NCBI RefSeq assembly: GCF_024171925.1
Contig: NZ_JAMTCO010000014.1
Span: 22,058 to 86,057, forward strand
Reading direction: 5' to 3'
Length of the DNA: 64,000 bases
Source of the DNA: Actinokineospora diospyrosa
GTDB taxonomy: Bacteria > Actinomycetota > Actinomycetes > Mycobacteriales > Pseudonocardiaceae
The notes beneath the pieces are model-generated. The model was not told the DNA's origin. It did no database searches and was given only the letters and a program-made list of their open reading frames with translations. Positions 1-9,393 of this stretch are shown here, piece by piece (the first letter of the stretch is position 1; every line of letters starts with the position of its first letter). Made by a program: the position numbers and the translations under genes.

Positions 1-49
1 GCGAACCCCGAGCGGCGAACCCCGAGCGGCGAACCCCGAGCGGCGAACC
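1..49. repeat. 14-bp tandem repeat at the window edge
   Basis: Three perfect consecutive copies of GCGAACCCCGAGCG (1-14, 15-28, 29-42) are followed by a partial copy (43-49). The array may continue beyond the left edge. No coding frame is convincing here. Confidence 0.85.
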
Positions 50-223
50 TGGGCCCGAGTCCCAGGCTCAGGGCGCGGACCCCGCTCGAGCTCACCCCCG
101 AAGCCCCAGAGCCCGCCCCAAGAACCCACCCGAATAAATCAGTTGCCGACGTCCACGCGCACGCGGCAAGCTGTCCGACGTAGCGACCGGGATGAGCCGG
201 TGGAGAGAGCAGGGAGGTGCCAG

Positions 224-283
224 GTGAACACGACCGTCGTTGTGGGCGCGGCGCTGTCCCGTCCACCCGCCCCACTCGGCTGA
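224..283 (+). CDS. possible 19-codon leader ORF upstream of the RIO kinase gene
   Basis: A GTG at 224 opens a 19-codon frame ending in TGA at 281-283. A purine-rich AGGGAGG (211-217) lies 6 bases upstream. The peptide begins VNTTVVVGAAL and has no recognisable domain. It sits 44 bp before the RIO kinase start and could be a leader peptide or chance. There is no evidence beyond the ribosome-binding-site spacing. Confidence 0.2.
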   Translation: MNTTVVVGAALSRPPAPLG

Positions 284-326
284 TCGCGGCTGTGGGGCGT
301 CCTTCCCGATCAAGGAGTCCCACCCA

Positions 327-1277
327 GTGCGCGAGCACGACTTTTCCCACGATGACGACGCCCCCCGTTCGACCAGGATGCGGCGGCGGCGATTCGATGA
401 TGACCCCCAGCCCCAGCGGTCCGGCAGGCTTACCGAGGCCGAGCGGGTCAGGCTGGCACGTGTCCGTGAGGACGCCTACACCGCTGCGCAAGAACTCCCC
501 GAAGGCACTGACCGATGGTCTACCTGGGGTGACAGCGAGCAAGGACCGCACCCTCGCCCGGATTGGCTTGTCATCGACGATGGCGCCGCCGATACCGAGC
601 TCGGGGTCCTTAAGACCGGTAAAGAAGCCGATGTGTTCGTTGTTGAGCGCGCCGTGCCCGAAGGGCAATCGTGCCTCTTGGCGGCGAAGCGCTATCGCAG
701 TGGCGAGCACCGGTTGTTCCACCGTGACGCCGGTTACCTTGAGGGGCGGCGGATGCGGCGGTCCCGGGAGTCCAGGGCCATCGCCAACCGCACGGTCTTC
801 GGGCGCAACCTGATCGCCGAGCAGTGGGCGGTGGCCGAGTTCGCGGCGTTGTCGCGGCTGTGGTCGGTCGGCGCGCCGGTGCCCTACCCGGTGCAGCGCG
901 ACGGCACGGAGTTGCTGTTGGAGTTCCTGTCCGACGCCGACCGGCAGGGCTCGCCCCGGCTGGCGCAGGCGCGGCCGGAGCTCGACGAGCTGCGCGAGTT
1001 CTGGGAGCAGATGGTCGCGGCGCTGGAGCTGTTCGCGGCGCACCGGATGACCCACGGCGACCTGTCCGCCTACAACGTCCTCGTCCACGAGGGGCACCTG
1101 GTGCTGATCGACCTCCCGCAGGTCGTCGACATCGTCGCCAACCCGGCCGGGCCGGAGTTCCTCGCGCGTGACGTGGCCAACATCGCGCGGTGGTTCGCCG
1201 GTCGGGGCCTGCCGGAGCACGTCGTCGACCCGGGGGTGCTGACCGCGCACCTGATCGACGTCGCGGGCCTCGGTTAG
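327..1277 (+). CDS. RIO-type atypical serine protein kinase
   Basis: The product (316 residues) is an atypical protein kinase of the RIO family. Visible motifs are the nucleotide-binding loop KTGKEADVF (about residues 96-104), a lysine in AAKRYR (about 121), the catalytic loop HGDLSAYNVL (about 213-222) and the metal-binding IDLPQVVD. The order matches RIO1-like kinases. The first ~60 residues are Asp/Arg-rich and probably disordered. I chose GTG 327 because AAGGAG (312-317) is well spaced before it; the frame stays open to an ATG at 240. Known family roles are in ribosome-associated phosphorylation. The bacterial substrate is unknown. The next gene downstream is an RNA helicase, which suggests but does not prove an RNA-related role. 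Confidence 0.85.
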   Translation: MREHDFSHDDDAPRSTRMRRRRFDDDPQPQRSGRLTEAERVRLARVREDAYTAAQELPEGTDRWSTWGDSEQGPHPRPDWLVIDDGAADTELGVLKTGKEADVFVVERAVPEGQSCLLAAKRYRSGEHRLFHRDAGYLEGRRMRRSRESRAIANRTVFGRNLIAEQWAVAEFAALSRLWSVGAPVPYPVQRDGTELLLEFLSDADRQGSPRLAQARPELDELREFWEQMVAALELFAAHRMTHGDLSAYNVLVHEGHLVLIDLPQVVDIVANPAGPEFLARDVANIARWFAGRGLPEHVVDPGVLTAHLIDVAGLG

Positions 1278-1327
1278 CGAGGTCTTCACCCCCCGAATAC
1301 GTGATCCAGCTCCCGCCGTGCGGGCAC

Positions 1328-1425
1328 GTGTCACGCCGTCGGGTAGAGTTGTGGGGCATCGTGCGCGGAGCCGACCTGAGGCTCCGGGAACACAGCCGAT
1401 GCCACACCACCCGACGGCGTGACAC
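1328..1425 (+). promoter_or_regulatory. structured leader hairpin before the DEAD-box helicase gene
   Basis: GTGTCACGCCGTCGGGT (1328-1344) is perfectly complementary to 1409-1425. The helix continues inward through TGTGG and CATCG (1357-1361 with 1397-1401), with small bulges. It is capped by GGAGCC/GGCTCC (1367-1372 with 1379-1384). The whole 98-nt segment therefore folds as one long arm. No T-run follows, so it is not a typical intrinsic terminator. It ends 90 bases before the helicase start. Confidence 0.6.
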
Positions 1426-1515
1426 ACGCGCCGGGCTCGTCCTGCGATAGCCTGCCGGCCTCCTGTGAAGAGGGCGGAGCCTCCTGAGACGTGCCATCGT
1501 CCGGAGAGGACTCCG

Positions 1516-3324
1516 TTGCTCGACTCCGCTGTGCCCACAACCGCCCTGACCACGAATGACCCGGCCGACGAGGCTGGCGAGCGCAAGCTGCGCCACCGCC
1601 AGAGCGGCAAGGGCCGCTTCGAGACCTCCGAGGTCACCTTCGCCGACCTGGGTCTGCCCCGCCCGCTGCTGCGCGCGCTCGCCGACGCCGGGATCGACCA
1701 GCCCTTCCCGATCCAGGCCGCGACCATCCCGGACGCCCTCGCGGGCCGCGACGTGCTCGGTCGCGCGCAGACCGGCTCCGGCAAGACCCTCGCGTTCGGG
1801 CTCGCCCTGCTCGCCCGCCTCGCCGACGGCGAGGCCAAGCCGCTGCGCCCCCGCGCCCTGGTGCTCGTGCCGACCCGCGAGCTCGCGCTGCAGGTCAGCG
1901 ACGCGCTGACCCCGCTGGCCCGCTCGCTGGGCCTGTGGTGCCGCACCGCGGTCGGCGGCATGTCCTTCCCGCGCCAGGCCGAGGCGCTGCGCCGCGGCGT
2001 CGACCTGCTCATCGCCACCCCCGGTCGGCTCTCCGACCACGTCCGGCAGGGCACCTGCGTGCTCGACTCGGTCAGCTTCAGCGCGATCGACGAGGCCGAC
2101 CAGATGGCCGACATGGGCTTCCTGCCCCAGGTCCGCGAGATCCTCGACCTCACCAACCGCGACGGCCAGGTGCTGCTGTTCTCGGCCACCCTCGACGGCG
2201 ACGTCGACCAGCTGGTCCGGCGCTACCTGAACGACCCGGTGACGCACTCGGTGGACAGCTCGACCGCCAGCGTGTCCACCATGGAGCACCACATGCTGGT
2301 GGTGTCCAAGCAGGACAAGGCCGACGTCATCACCGAGATGGCCGCCCGCGACGGCCGCACGATCATGTTCGTGCGCACCAAGCACCACGTCGACCGGCTC
2401 GCCGACAAGCTGCGCTCGGTCGGTGTCCGCGCGGGCGCGCTGCACGGCGGCAAGACCCAGGGCGCGCGCAACCGCGTGCTCAGCCAGTTCCGCGACGGTG
2501 ACATGCCGGTCCTGGTCGCCACCGACGTCGCCGCCCGCGGCATCCACGTCGACGGCGTCAGCCTGGTCGTGCACGTCGACCCGCCCGCGGACCCCAAGGA
2601 CTACCTGCACCGCGCCGGTCGCACCGCCCGCGCCGGTGAGGCGGGCACCGTGGTCACGGTCGTCACCCACGACCAGCGCCGCGGCGTCGTGCGGCTCACC
2701 GACAAGGCGGGCGTCAAGCCGGAGCACACCAAGGTGCGCCCCGGTGACGCCGACCTGATCCGCATCACCGGCGCCCGCGTGCCCAGCGGCGAGCCGGTCG
2801 TGGAGAAGGCCCCGCCGGTCCGCGCGCCGCGCTCCGGGCACACCGCCCGCCGCACCGGTGGCGAGTTCCGCCGCCGCACCGGTGGTTCCGAGGGCCGCGG
2901 CCCGCGCGAGAGCCGGGCGACCAGCCGCGGTGGCGAGCGCAACGAGGGCCACCCCCGTGACGACCGCCGCGACCCCAGCCGCGACCACCGCACCCGCGAC
3001 TTCCGCGACTCGGCCCCCAGCCGCGACCGCGCGCCGCGCGAGGGTGGCCCGCGTGAGGGTGGCAACCGCGAGTACGGCAGCCGCGACAACGGCGGCTACC
3101 GCGCGGGCGGCAACACCCGCGACGGTGCCCCGCGCACCGGTGGCTTCCGCGGCGAGGGTGCCCCCGCCCGCGACGGCGGCTTCCGCGGCCGCGCGCCGCG
3201 TGAGGGCGGCAACCGCGAGTACGGCAGCCGCGACGCTGGCCCGCGCCGCGAGTTCACCCCCCGTGAAGGCGCTCCCCGCGCGAACGCCTCCCGCGGCTGG
3301 CGCGACGGCGACCGCAACCGCTAA
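1516..3324 (+). CDS. DEAD-box ATP-dependent RNA helicase with Arg/Gly-rich tail
   Basis: The product (about 602 residues) is a DEAD-box RNA helicase. In order it shows the Q motif FPIQ, motif I AQTGSGKT (about 84-91), PTREL, motif II IDEADQM, motif III SAT, and motif VI HRAGRTARAGE (about 365-375). From about residue 420 there is a long Arg/Gly/Asp-rich tail with repeated EGGNREYGSRD blocks, a typical RNA-binding extension. TTG 1516 is the only start with a good ribosome-binding site (GGAGAGGA, 1503-1510). ATG 1465 and GTG 1531 are in-frame alternatives. The family unwinds RNA during ribosome assembly and cold adaptation. A 98-nt hairpin lies in the leader and an intrinsic terminator follows. 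Confidence 0.9.
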   Translation: MLDSAVPTTALTTNDPADEAGERKLRHRQSGKGRFETSEVTFADLGLPRPLLRALADAGIDQPFPIQAATIPDALAGRDVLGRAQTGSGKTLAFGLALLARLADGEAKPLRPRALVLVPTRELALQVSDALTPLARSLGLWCRTAVGGMSFPRQAEALRRGVDLLIATPGRLSDHVRQGTCVLDSVSFSAIDEADQMADMGFLPQVREILDLTNRDGQVLLFSATLDGDVDQLVRRYLNDPVTHSVDSSTASVSTMEHHMLVVSKQDKADVITEMAARDGRTIMFVRTKHHVDRLADKLRSVGVRAGALHGGKTQGARNRVLSQFRDGDMPVLVATDVAARGIHVDGVSLVVHVDPPADPKDYLHRAGRTARAGEAGTVVTVVTHDQRRGVVRLTDKAGVKPEHTKVRPGDADLIRITGARVPSGEPVVEKAPPVRAPRSGHTARRTGGEFRRRTGGSEGRGPRESRATSRGGERNEGHPRDDRRDPSRDHRTRDFRDSAPSRDRAPREGGPREGGNREYGSRDNGGYRAGGNTRDGAPRTGGFRGEGAPARDGGFRGRAPREGGNREYGSRDAGPRREFTPREGAPRANASRGWRDGDRNR

Positions 3325-3332
3325 AGCACGCT

Positions 3333-3375
3333 GAAGAAGGCCCACTCCCGGTCGGGGGTGGGCCTTCTTCCTTTG
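3333..3375 (+). terminator. intrinsic terminator after the helicase gene
   Basis: GAAGAAGGCCCAC (3333-3345) pairs with GTGGGCCTTCTTC (3358-3370) around a short loop, followed by a T-rich CTTTG. It lies 9 bp after the helicase stop. Confidence 0.85.
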
Positions 3376-3480
3376 TGGACACTTACCGAAGTCTTACCCC
3401 GAGCCCGGATTCCTTGTCCGCGCCCAGCAGCCCCGAAAGGCTTGTGCCGTCACGCCACACCACCGCTAGGAGATGACGAC

Positions 3481-4065
3481 ATGCCGACGACGCTGATCCG
3501 GATCGCGGGCTGGTCGGGTCCACTGTGCTCACTGGTCCTGCTGCTCAACGCCGGTCGCCGGGGCGGTGTGCTGCCCGACACCGCCTTCGGGCACGCGGTC
3601 GCCCCGCTTGGCCAGGTGACCGGCCTGGTCCTGATGATCGGCCTGTACCTGGTGCACACCAGGCCGACCAGGGGCCTCACCATCGGGTTCGTGCTCAACG
3701 TCGCGGGCCTGGGCGCGGTGCTGGGGGTCGAGTACATCCTCAACCTGGTCTACCCCCAGTTGGACCCGGCGCTGGTGCGCGAGCTCAACGCGGGCTTCAC
3801 CGGCAAGGGCCTGCTGGTCTCGTCGGTGGTGTTCCTGATCGGCATCCTCGCGTTCGGCATCGCGCTCATCGCGGCCAGGCAGGTCCCCCGGGCGGCCATC
3901 ACGATCTACCTCGTCGCGTTCGTCCTCGTCGCGCTGCGCCCGTTCCTGCCGACCTTCGTGCTGCCCATCGCGGTGGCCGTGGGGGCGGTCGCGACCGCGT
4001 GGCTGGGCATCGCGCTGCTGCGCAAGGTCAGCGGTGAGCGAGCCGCCGCGCTACCGGTGGGATGA
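3481..4065 (+). CDS. six-helix integral membrane protein, function unknown
   Basis: The 194-residue product is almost entirely hydrophobic, with about six predicted membrane helices. One example is VVFLIGILAFGIALIAA. It has short polar loops and a basic/alanine C-terminus. ATG 3481 follows AGGAGATGACGAC and is preferred; the frame is open further upstream. No catalytic motif is visible. It resembles small DUF4386-type membrane proteins, but I cannot assign it firmly. Its last 38 bp overlap the end of the convergent DUF6069-like gene. Confidence 0.7.
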   Translation: MPTTLIRIAGWSGPLCSLVLLLNAGRRGGVLPDTAFGHAVAPLGQVTGLVLMIGLYLVHTRPTRGLTIGFVLNVAGLGAVLGVEYILNLVYPQLDPALVRELNAGFTGKGLLVSSVVFLIGILAFGIALIAARQVPRAAITIYLVAFVLVALRPFLPTFVLPIAVAVGAVATAWLGIALLRKVSGERAAALPVG

Positions 4066-4453
4066 CGATCGCCGCGGCCAGCAGGTGCGCGACCACCAGC
4101 ACGACCTTGGTCGAGGTGGCCGTGTCCGCGGCGGCCAGCGGACCTGCCAGCGACAGCGCGGTCAGCACGACCGTGGTCCGCAGGTAGGTCCGTGCCGCGT
4201 CCTTGGCGTAGCGGGCCACCAGCAGCGCCAGCACGGTCCCTCAGAAGACGCTGATCACGGTGCCCATGGCGAACATCCCCACGGTGATCGGCTCGGCGGT
4301 GTCCGCGCCGAGGCCCCCGGCGGCCATCGGGACGCCCGCGGCGCGGGCGAGCAGTCCGTACACTTCGGTCGCCGCGGCGGCCGCGAGTCCGGCGGCGGCG
4401 CTGACCAGCCAGATCGGGCGGGTGGTCATGGGCGGGCGCGCGGTGGTGGTCAT
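4028..4453 (-). pseudogene. DUF6069-like membrane protein gene interrupted by an in-frame TGA
   Basis: Reading leftward from ATG 4453 (ribosome-binding site GAGGAG), the frame encodes MTTTARPP...GMFAMGTVISVF. It meets TGA at 4241-4243 and then continues in the same frame with GTVLALLVARYAKDAARTYLRT to a stop at 4028-4030. The joined product would be about 141 residues with four membrane helices. It matches the layout of DUF6069 proteins: R..T.LRT, LSL.GPL, AHL..A.VIP. The frame is intact on both sides, so one base change (most simply TGG to TGA) explains the break. Options are a recent pseudogene, readthrough, restart at GTG 4234, or a sequencing error. Confidence 0.7.
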
Positions 4454-4629
4454 CGGGTGCTCCTCGGATTGTCGTCTCGCTCGGACACCCTGGGGTCGGA
4501 ACCGACCCGCGCCGCTCGACATCGCACCGCCGGGAAAAAGTTCGCCGATCGATGTCGAGGACGTCCGGGTCGCTCCGACTCGAGGGTGGGAGCGGGCCGC
4601 TGCGGCCCGCCGGACACGAGGAGACCCGG

Positions 4630-4983
4630 ATGAAGTACCTGATGCTCGTCTACGGCAACCAGGAGAAGTGGGACGCCATCCCCGCCGACCAGTGGCCCGC
4701 GGCGATCGCGAAGCAGGAGGCGTTCAACACCCGCTACCGCGAGACCGGTGAGCTCATCGGCGCCTACGGCTTGGCCGACGCCGTGATGGCCCGGTTGGTG
4801 CGCCGCGAGGGCGGTGCCCCCGCGGTCACCGACGGGCCCTACCTGGAGACCAAGGAGTACCTCGCCAGCCTGTACCTGCTGGACGTGGACAGCCAGGAGC
4901 GGGCCGAGCAGATCGCCGCGGACATGCCGTGGGCCGACGAGGCGCCGGTCGAGGTGTGGCCGGTCCTGCACGAGTCGGCGTGA
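4630..4983 (+). CDS. YCII/DGPF-domain protein
   Basis: This 117-residue protein begins MKYLMLVYGNQEKW and contains the DGPYLETKEYLASLYLLDV core of the YCII-related (DGPF) family. ATG 4630 is preceded by GAGGAGA. The stop overlaps the GTG of the next gene, an ECF42-type sigma factor, in a GTGA junction. DGPF proteins are the conserved genomic partners of ECF42 sigma factors. Their biochemical role is not established, although the fold is ferredoxin-like and related to muconolactone isomerase-type dimers. Confidence 0.85.
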   Translation: MKYLMLVYGNQEKWDAIPADQWPAAIAKQEAFNTRYRETGELIGAYGLADAVMARLVRREGGAPAVTDGPYLETKEYLASLYLLDVDSQERAEQIAADMPWADEAPVEVWPVLHESA

Positions 4984-6164
4984 CCGGGGCCGAGGGGGAC
5001 CTGCTGCGCGAGCTCGCGCCGCGGGTCCTCGCAGCCCTGGTGCGCCGCCACGGCTGGGTCGACGGGGCCGAGGACGCCGTGCAGGAGGCCCTGCTGGCCG
5101 CCGCCGCCCAGTGGCCGACCGAGGGCACCCCGGACAACCCGCGGGCCTGGCTGGTGACGGTCGCTTCGCGCAGGCTGGTCGACCAGGTGCGGTCCGCGGT
5201 GGCGCGCAGGCGCCGCGAGGACGAGGACCTCGTGGCGCGGTCGGCGCCGCCCGAGGTGCCCGACCTGGACGACTCGCTGGAACTGCTGTTCCTGTGCTGC
5301 CACCCGGAACTGAGCTCGTCCTCGCGGATCGCGCTGACGCTGCGCGCCGTCGGCGGGCTCAGCACCGCCCAGATCGCCGCCGCGTTCCTGGTCCCGGCGG
5401 CCACCATGGCGCAGCGGATCAGCCGCGCCAAGCAGACGATCCGCCAGGTCGGCTTCGGCACCGCGGGCGCCGACCGGCTCGACGCCGTGCTGCACGTGCT
5501 CTACCTGGTGTTCACCGAGGGGCACACCAGCACCGACGGCGCCGAGCTGACCGCCCCCGCGCTGTCGGACGAGGCGATCCGGCTGACCCGCTGGCTGCGC
5601 GGCCTGCTGCCCGAGGACACCGAGGTCGCGGGCCTGCTCGCGCTGATGCTGCTCACCGACTCGCACCGCCAGGCCCGGGTGGACGCCGCGGGGGAGCTGG
5701 TGCCGCTGCCCGAGCAGGACCGGGCCCGCTGGGACCGCGCCGCGATCACCGAGGGCGTCGCGCTCATCACCTCGGCGCTCGCCCGCGGCCGGGTCGGCCC
5801 GTACCAGCTGCAGGCGGCCATCGCCGCGGTGCACAGCGAGGCCGAGACCGCCGCCGACACCGACTGGCCGCAGATCGCGGGCCTCTACCAGCTGCTGGAG
5901 CGGATCGCGCCGAACCCGGTGGTGACCCTCAACCGCGCGGTCGCCGTCGGGATGACCGCAGGCCCCGCGGCAGGCCTGGAACTGCTGGAGACGGTGGCGG
6001 GGGACAAGCGCGTGTCCCGCAACCACCGGCTCTACGCGACCAGGGCCCACCTGCTGGAGCTGGCCGGTGACCACACCGGGGCGCGCGCGAACTACCGCGA
6101 GGCGGCCAAGCGCGCCACCAGCGCCCAGGAGCGCAGGTACCTCACCACCCGCGCCCAGGGCTAA
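4980..6164 (+). CDS. ECF42-type RNA polymerase sigma factor with C-terminal helical extension
   Basis: The 394-residue protein has a sigma-70 region 2 (AEDAVQEALLAA, then NPRAWLVTVASRRLVDQ). This is followed by a region 4 helix-turn-helix (LSTAQIAAAFLVPAATMAQRISRAKQTIR). A long helical C-terminal part (from about residue 170) contains DAVLHVLYLVFTEGH, the signature of the DUF6596/TPR-like extension of ECF42. No anti-sigma gene is nearby. In this group the extension and the DGPF partner are thought to replace an anti-sigma factor. GTG 4980 overlaps the upstream stop, giving translational coupling. The stop overlaps the convergent VOC gene by four bases. Confidence 0.92.
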   Translation: MTGAEGDLLRELAPRVLAALVRRHGWVDGAEDAVQEALLAAAAQWPTEGTPDNPRAWLVTVASRRLVDQVRSAVARRRREDEDLVARSAPPEVPDLDDSLELLFLCCHPELSSSSRIALTLRAVGGLSTAQIAAAFLVPAATMAQRISRAKQTIRQVGFGTAGADRLDAVLHVLYLVFTEGHTSTDGAELTAPALSDEAIRLTRWLRGLLPEDTEVAGLLALMLLTDSHRQARVDAAGELVPLPEQDRARWDRAAITEGVALITSALARGRVGPYQLQAAIAAVHSEAETAADTDWPQIAGLYQLLERIAPNPVVTLNRAVAVGMTAGPAAGLELLETVAGDKRVSRNHRLYATRAHLLELAGDHTGARANYREAAKRATSAQERRYLTTRAQG

Positions 6165-6526
6165 CCCTGGGTCGACCCGACGCAGAACTCGTTGCCCTCC
6201 GGGTCCCGCAGCACCGTCCAGCTCAGCCCCGGGACGGCGTGCTCGCCCGCCTCGACCGCGCCCAAGCCGACCAGCCGGGCCACCTCGGCCGAGCGCTCGG
6301 GGGTGGTGAAGTCCAGGTGCAGCCGGTTCTTGCCCGAGCGCTCCTCCGGCACCTTCTGCAACCCGATGAAGACGGCCTCGCCCTGCTGCTTGCCGGGCGG
6401 GCCGAGGAACAGGAACTCACCACCGAAGTCCTGCACCACCTCGTAGCCCAGGGCCTGGGTCCAGAACCCGGCCAGACCGCGCGGATCGGCGCAGTCGATG
6501 GTCACACCTGCGATACCAATGCTCAT
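6161..6526 (-). CDS. VOC (glyoxalase/bleomycin-resistance fold) family protein
   Basis: The 121-residue protein reads MSIGIAGVTIDCADPRGLAGFWTQALGYE, with the typical LHLDFTT segment and the closing DPEGNEFCVG. This marks a single-chain VOC-fold member. Such proteins dimerise into metal-dependent enzymes or ligand-binding proteins; the substrate cannot be read from sequence. ATG 6526 fits the family start, with an in-frame GTG/ATG further up (to 6556). It converges with the sigma factor gene (4-bp stop overlap) and diverges from mtnA with about 40 bp between. Confidence 0.85.
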   Translation of the reverse strand: MSIGIAGVTIDCADPRGLAGFWTQALGYEVVQDFGGEFLFLGPPGKQQGEAVFIGLQKVPEERSGKNRLHLDFTTPERSAEVARLVGLGAVEAGEHAVPGLSWTVLRDPEGNEFCVGSTQG

Positions 6527-6566
6527 ATCCAGCACGGTAGCGGCGCGGACCGACAATCATGGTGGC

Positions 6567-7544
6567 GTGCGCACCATCGATTGGCAGTCCGACCACATCG
6601 TCATCGTCGACCAGACCCGACTCCCCGACGAAATCGTCATCCGTGAGCTACGCACTGTTCCCGAACTCGTGACCGCGATCCGCACCCTGGCCGTGCGCGG
6701 CGCGCCCGCGCTCGGGGTCGCCGGTGCGCTCGGGGTGGCGCTCGCGGCGCTGTCCACAGCGGATCCGGTCGCGGCCGCCGCCGAGATCAGAGCCGCCCGT
6801 CCGACCGCGGTCAACCTTGCCTGGGGCGTGGACCGGGTCTTGGCCAAGCTCCCTGAGGGCATCCCGGAGGCGGTTGTAGAGGCGATCACCGTCCTAGAGG
6901 ACGACGTCAGGCTCAACCGGACACTGGCACTGCGCGGTGCCGACTGGCTGGCTGCCCGGGTCACAGGGCCGGTCAACGCCCACACGCACTGCAACGCCGG
7001 AGCGCTCGCCTGCGTGGAGTGGGGGACCGCACTAGGAGTCCTCCGCGCGTTGCACGAGCGCGGCAAGCTCGGGCATGTCTATGCGGATGAGACCAGGCCG
7101 TTGCTACAAGGCGCGCGGATCACCGCTTGGGAGCTTTCCCAGATGGGGGTGCCACATACGCTTGTCGTCGACTCGGCAGGGCCATCTGTCATTGCCAACG
7201 GTCTAGTGCATGCGGTGGTCGTCGGCGCTGACCGAATCGCGGCGAATGGGGATGTAGTCAACAAGATCGGCACATATCCACTGGCGTTGGCCGCCGCGCG
7301 TGCCGGGATCCCGTTCCTCGTCGTCGCCCCCGAGTCCACCGTGGACATGGCGACCCCGGACGGTGGGGCCATCACCATCGAGGTGCGCTCGGAGGAGGAG
7401 GTCACGGGGTTCGGCGGGGTCCGCACGGCGCCGGTGGGGACGCGGGCGCTCAACTACGCCTTCGACGTCACCCCCGCCGACCTGGTCACGGCGATCGTCA
7501 CCGAGGAACGGGTCATCGAGCCGGGCCGAACCCAGATGCGTTGA
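6567..7544 (+). CDS. mtnA: S-methyl-5-thioribose-1-phosphate isomerase
   Basis: The 325-residue enzyme isomerises methylthioribose-1-phosphate to the ribulose form in methionine salvage. It shows [13 protein letters not shown], the active-site region [10 protein letters not shown] with the catalytic cysteine, and [22 protein letters not shown] with the catalytic aspartate. GTG 6567 gives the expected N-terminus VRTIDW; no Shine-Dalgarno is evident, so it may be leaderless. No other methionine-salvage gene is in the window. The gene uses somewhat more A/T at third positions than its neighbours. Confidence 0.95.
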   Translation: MRTIDWQSDHIVIVDQTRLPDEIVIRELRTVPELVTAIRTLAVRGAPALGVAGALGVALAALSTADPVAAAAEIRAARPTAVNLAWGVDRVLAKLPEGIPEAVVEAITVLEDDVRLNRTLALRGADWLAARVTGPVNAHTHCNAGALACVEWGTALGVLRALHERGKLGHVYADETRPLLQGARITAWELSQMGVPHTLVVDSAGPSVIANGLVHAVVVGADRIAANGDVVNKIGTYPLALAAARAGIPFLVVAPESTVDMATPDGGAITIEVRSEEEVTGFGGVRTAPVGTRALNYAFDVTPADLVTAIVTEERVIEPGRTQMR

Positions 7545-7599
7545 CCAGGGGCAGGTCACTACGCTCTATGGGCACCCGCCCGACACGAGGAGCATTACC

Positions 7600-9345
7600 G
7601 TGATCACCAGGATGTCGACGCTGTTCCTGCGAACCCTGCGCGAGGACCCGGCCGACGCGGAGGTGCCCAGCCACAAGCTGCTGGTCCGCGCCGGGTACGT
7701 CCGCCGGGTCGCCCCGGGCGTCTACTCCTGGCTGCCGCTCGGTCTGCGCGTGCTGCGCAAGGTCGAGGCGATCGTGCGCGAAGAGATGGACGCGATGGGC
7801 GCGCAGGAGATCCAGTTCCCCGCGCTGCTGCCCCGCGAGCCCTACGAGGCGACCAACCGGTGGACCGAGTACGGCCCCAACCTGTTCCGCCTCAAGGACC
7901 GCAAGGGCGGCGACTACCTGCTCGGTCCGACGCACGAGGAGCTGTTCGCTCTTACCGTGAAGGGCGAGTACTCCTCTTACAAGGACTACCCCCTCTGGCT
8001 CTACCAGATCCAGAACAAGTACCGCGACGAGGCGCGTCCCCGCGCGGGCATCCTGCGCGGGCGCGAGTTCCTGATGAAGGACTCGTACTCCTTCGACCTG
8101 ACCGACGAGGGACTGGCCGAGAGCTACGCCGCGCACCGGGCGACCTACGTGCGCATCTTCGACCGCCTCGGCCTGCGCTACGTCATCGTCAAGGCCACCT
8201 CCGGCGCTATGGGCGGGTCGGCATCCGAGGAGTTCCTCGCCGAGGTTCCCATCGGTGAGGACACCTTCGTCCGCAGCACCGACTCCGACTACGCCGCCAA
8301 CGTCGAGGCTGTCGTCACCCCTGCGCCTCCTGCCCGCGACCTGGCGGGCCTGCCGGACGCGCAGGTGCACCACACGCCTAACACGCCGACCATCGACACC
8401 TTGGTCGACTACCTCAACAAGGCCGACTTGGGTCGTGAGTTCACCGCTGCGGACACCCTGAAGAACGTCCTCTTCAAGGTCCGCCTCCCAGGAGCAGCAG
8501 ACTGGGACATCCTCGCTGTCGGCGTCCCCGGTGACCGCGAGATCGACCTGAAGCGCCTGGAGGCCTCTCTAGCGCCCGCCGAGTTCGCGGTGCTTGAGGA
8601 AGCCGACTTCGCTAAGAACCCCTTCCTGGTCAAGGGCTACATCGGTCCCCAGGCCCTCCTGGACAACGGCGTTCGCTACCTCGTCGACCCCCGCGTGGTC
8701 ACCGGGACGGCGTGGGTGACCGGTGCCGACAAGCCCGACCACCACGTCATCGACCTGGTCGCGGGCCGCGACTTCACCCCCGACGGCACGATCGAGGCCG
8801 CCGAGGTCCGTGAAGGCGACCCCGCCCCGGATGGCACCGGAACCCTGGTGGCCGCCCGGGGCATCGAGATCGGCCACGTCTTCCAGTTGGGCCGCAAGTA
8901 CTCCGAGGCCCTGGGGCTCGACGCGCTGGGACCGGACTCCAAGCCCATCACGATCACCATGGGCTCGTACGGCATCGGCGTCTCCCGGCTGGTCGCGGTG
9001 ATCGCCGAGCAGACCTTCGACGAGATCGGCCTGGTCTGGCCCCGCCAGGTCTCGCCCGCCGACGTCCACATCGTGATCGCGGGCAAGGACGACACCCTGC
9101 GCGAGGCGGGGGAGCGGCTGGCCGCTGACCTGCACGCCCGCGGGGTCGACGTGCTGCTGGATGACCGAACCGCCTCGCCCGGGGTGAAGTTCAAGGACGC
9201 CGAGCTGATCGGTGTGCCGACCATCGTGGTCGTGGGGCGCGGGTTGGCGAACGGGGTGCTCGAGGTGAAGGACCGGGTCAGCGGGTCGCGCGAGGAGGTC
9301 GCGGTGGACGCCGTGGTCGAGCACGTGGCGTCGCTGATCGGCTGA
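7600..9345 (+). CDS. proS: prolyl-tRNA synthetase (bacterial long type)
   Basis: The 581-residue class II synthetase charges tRNA-Pro. It begins [25 protein letters not shown], the usual actinobacterial start. It contains GPTHEELF, motif 2 region [24 protein letters not shown], a central insertion (editing) domain, motif 3 [13 protein letters not shown] and a C-terminal anticodon-binding domain ([22 protein letters not shown]). GTG 7600 follows AGGAG (7588-7592). A TACGCT box (7560-7565) could be its -10 element. A strong terminator follows. Confidence 0.96.
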   Translation: MITRMSTLFLRTLREDPADAEVPSHKLLVRAGYVRRVAPGVYSWLPLGLRVLRKVEAIVREEMDAMGAQEIQFPALLPREPYEATNRWTEYGPNLFRLKDRKGGDYLLGPTHEELFALTVKGEYSSYKDYPLWLYQIQNKYRDEARPRAGILRGREFLMKDSYSFDLTDEGLAESYAAHRATYVRIFDRLGLRYVIVKATSGAMGGSASEEFLAEVPIGEDTFVRSTDSDYAANVEAVVTPAPPARDLAGLPDAQVHHTPNTPTIDTLVDYLNKADLGREFTAADTLKNVLFKVRLPGAADWDILAVGVPGDREIDLKRLEASLAPAEFAVLEEADFAKNPFLVKGYIGPQALLDNGVRYLVDPRVVTGTAWVTGADKPDHHVIDLVAGRDFTPDGTIEAAEVREGDPAPDGTGTLVAARGIEIGHVFQLGRKYSEALGLDALGPDSKPITITMGSYGIGVSRLVAVIAEQTFDEIGLVWPRQVSPADVHIVIAGKDDTLREAGERLAADLHARGVDVLLDDRTASPGVKFKDAELIGVPTIVVVGRGLANGVLEVKDRVSGSREEVAVDAVVEHVASLIG

Positions 9346-9353
9346 GGCTTTCG

Positions 9354-9393
9354 GAGGCCGCCCCCCGGAGTTCCGGGGGGCGGCCTCTTCGTT
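9354..9393 (+). terminator. intrinsic terminator after proS
   Basis: GAGGCCGCCCCCCGG (9354-9368) pairs perfectly with CCGGGGGGCGGCCTC (9373-9387) over a four-base AGTT loop, followed by TTCGTTT. It lies 8 bp after the proS stop. Confidence 0.92.

Noticed and set aside
610-3345. Very long minus-strand ORF opposite the RIO kinase and helicase genes
   Set aside because: Low-complexity Ala/Arg/Val translation with no family features; a high-GC shadow of two clear plus-strand genes.
4241-4243. Selenocysteine at the in-frame TGA
   Set aside because: DUF6069-like membrane proteins are not selenoproteins and no SECIS-like context is recognisable; tryptophan is the likely ancestral residue.
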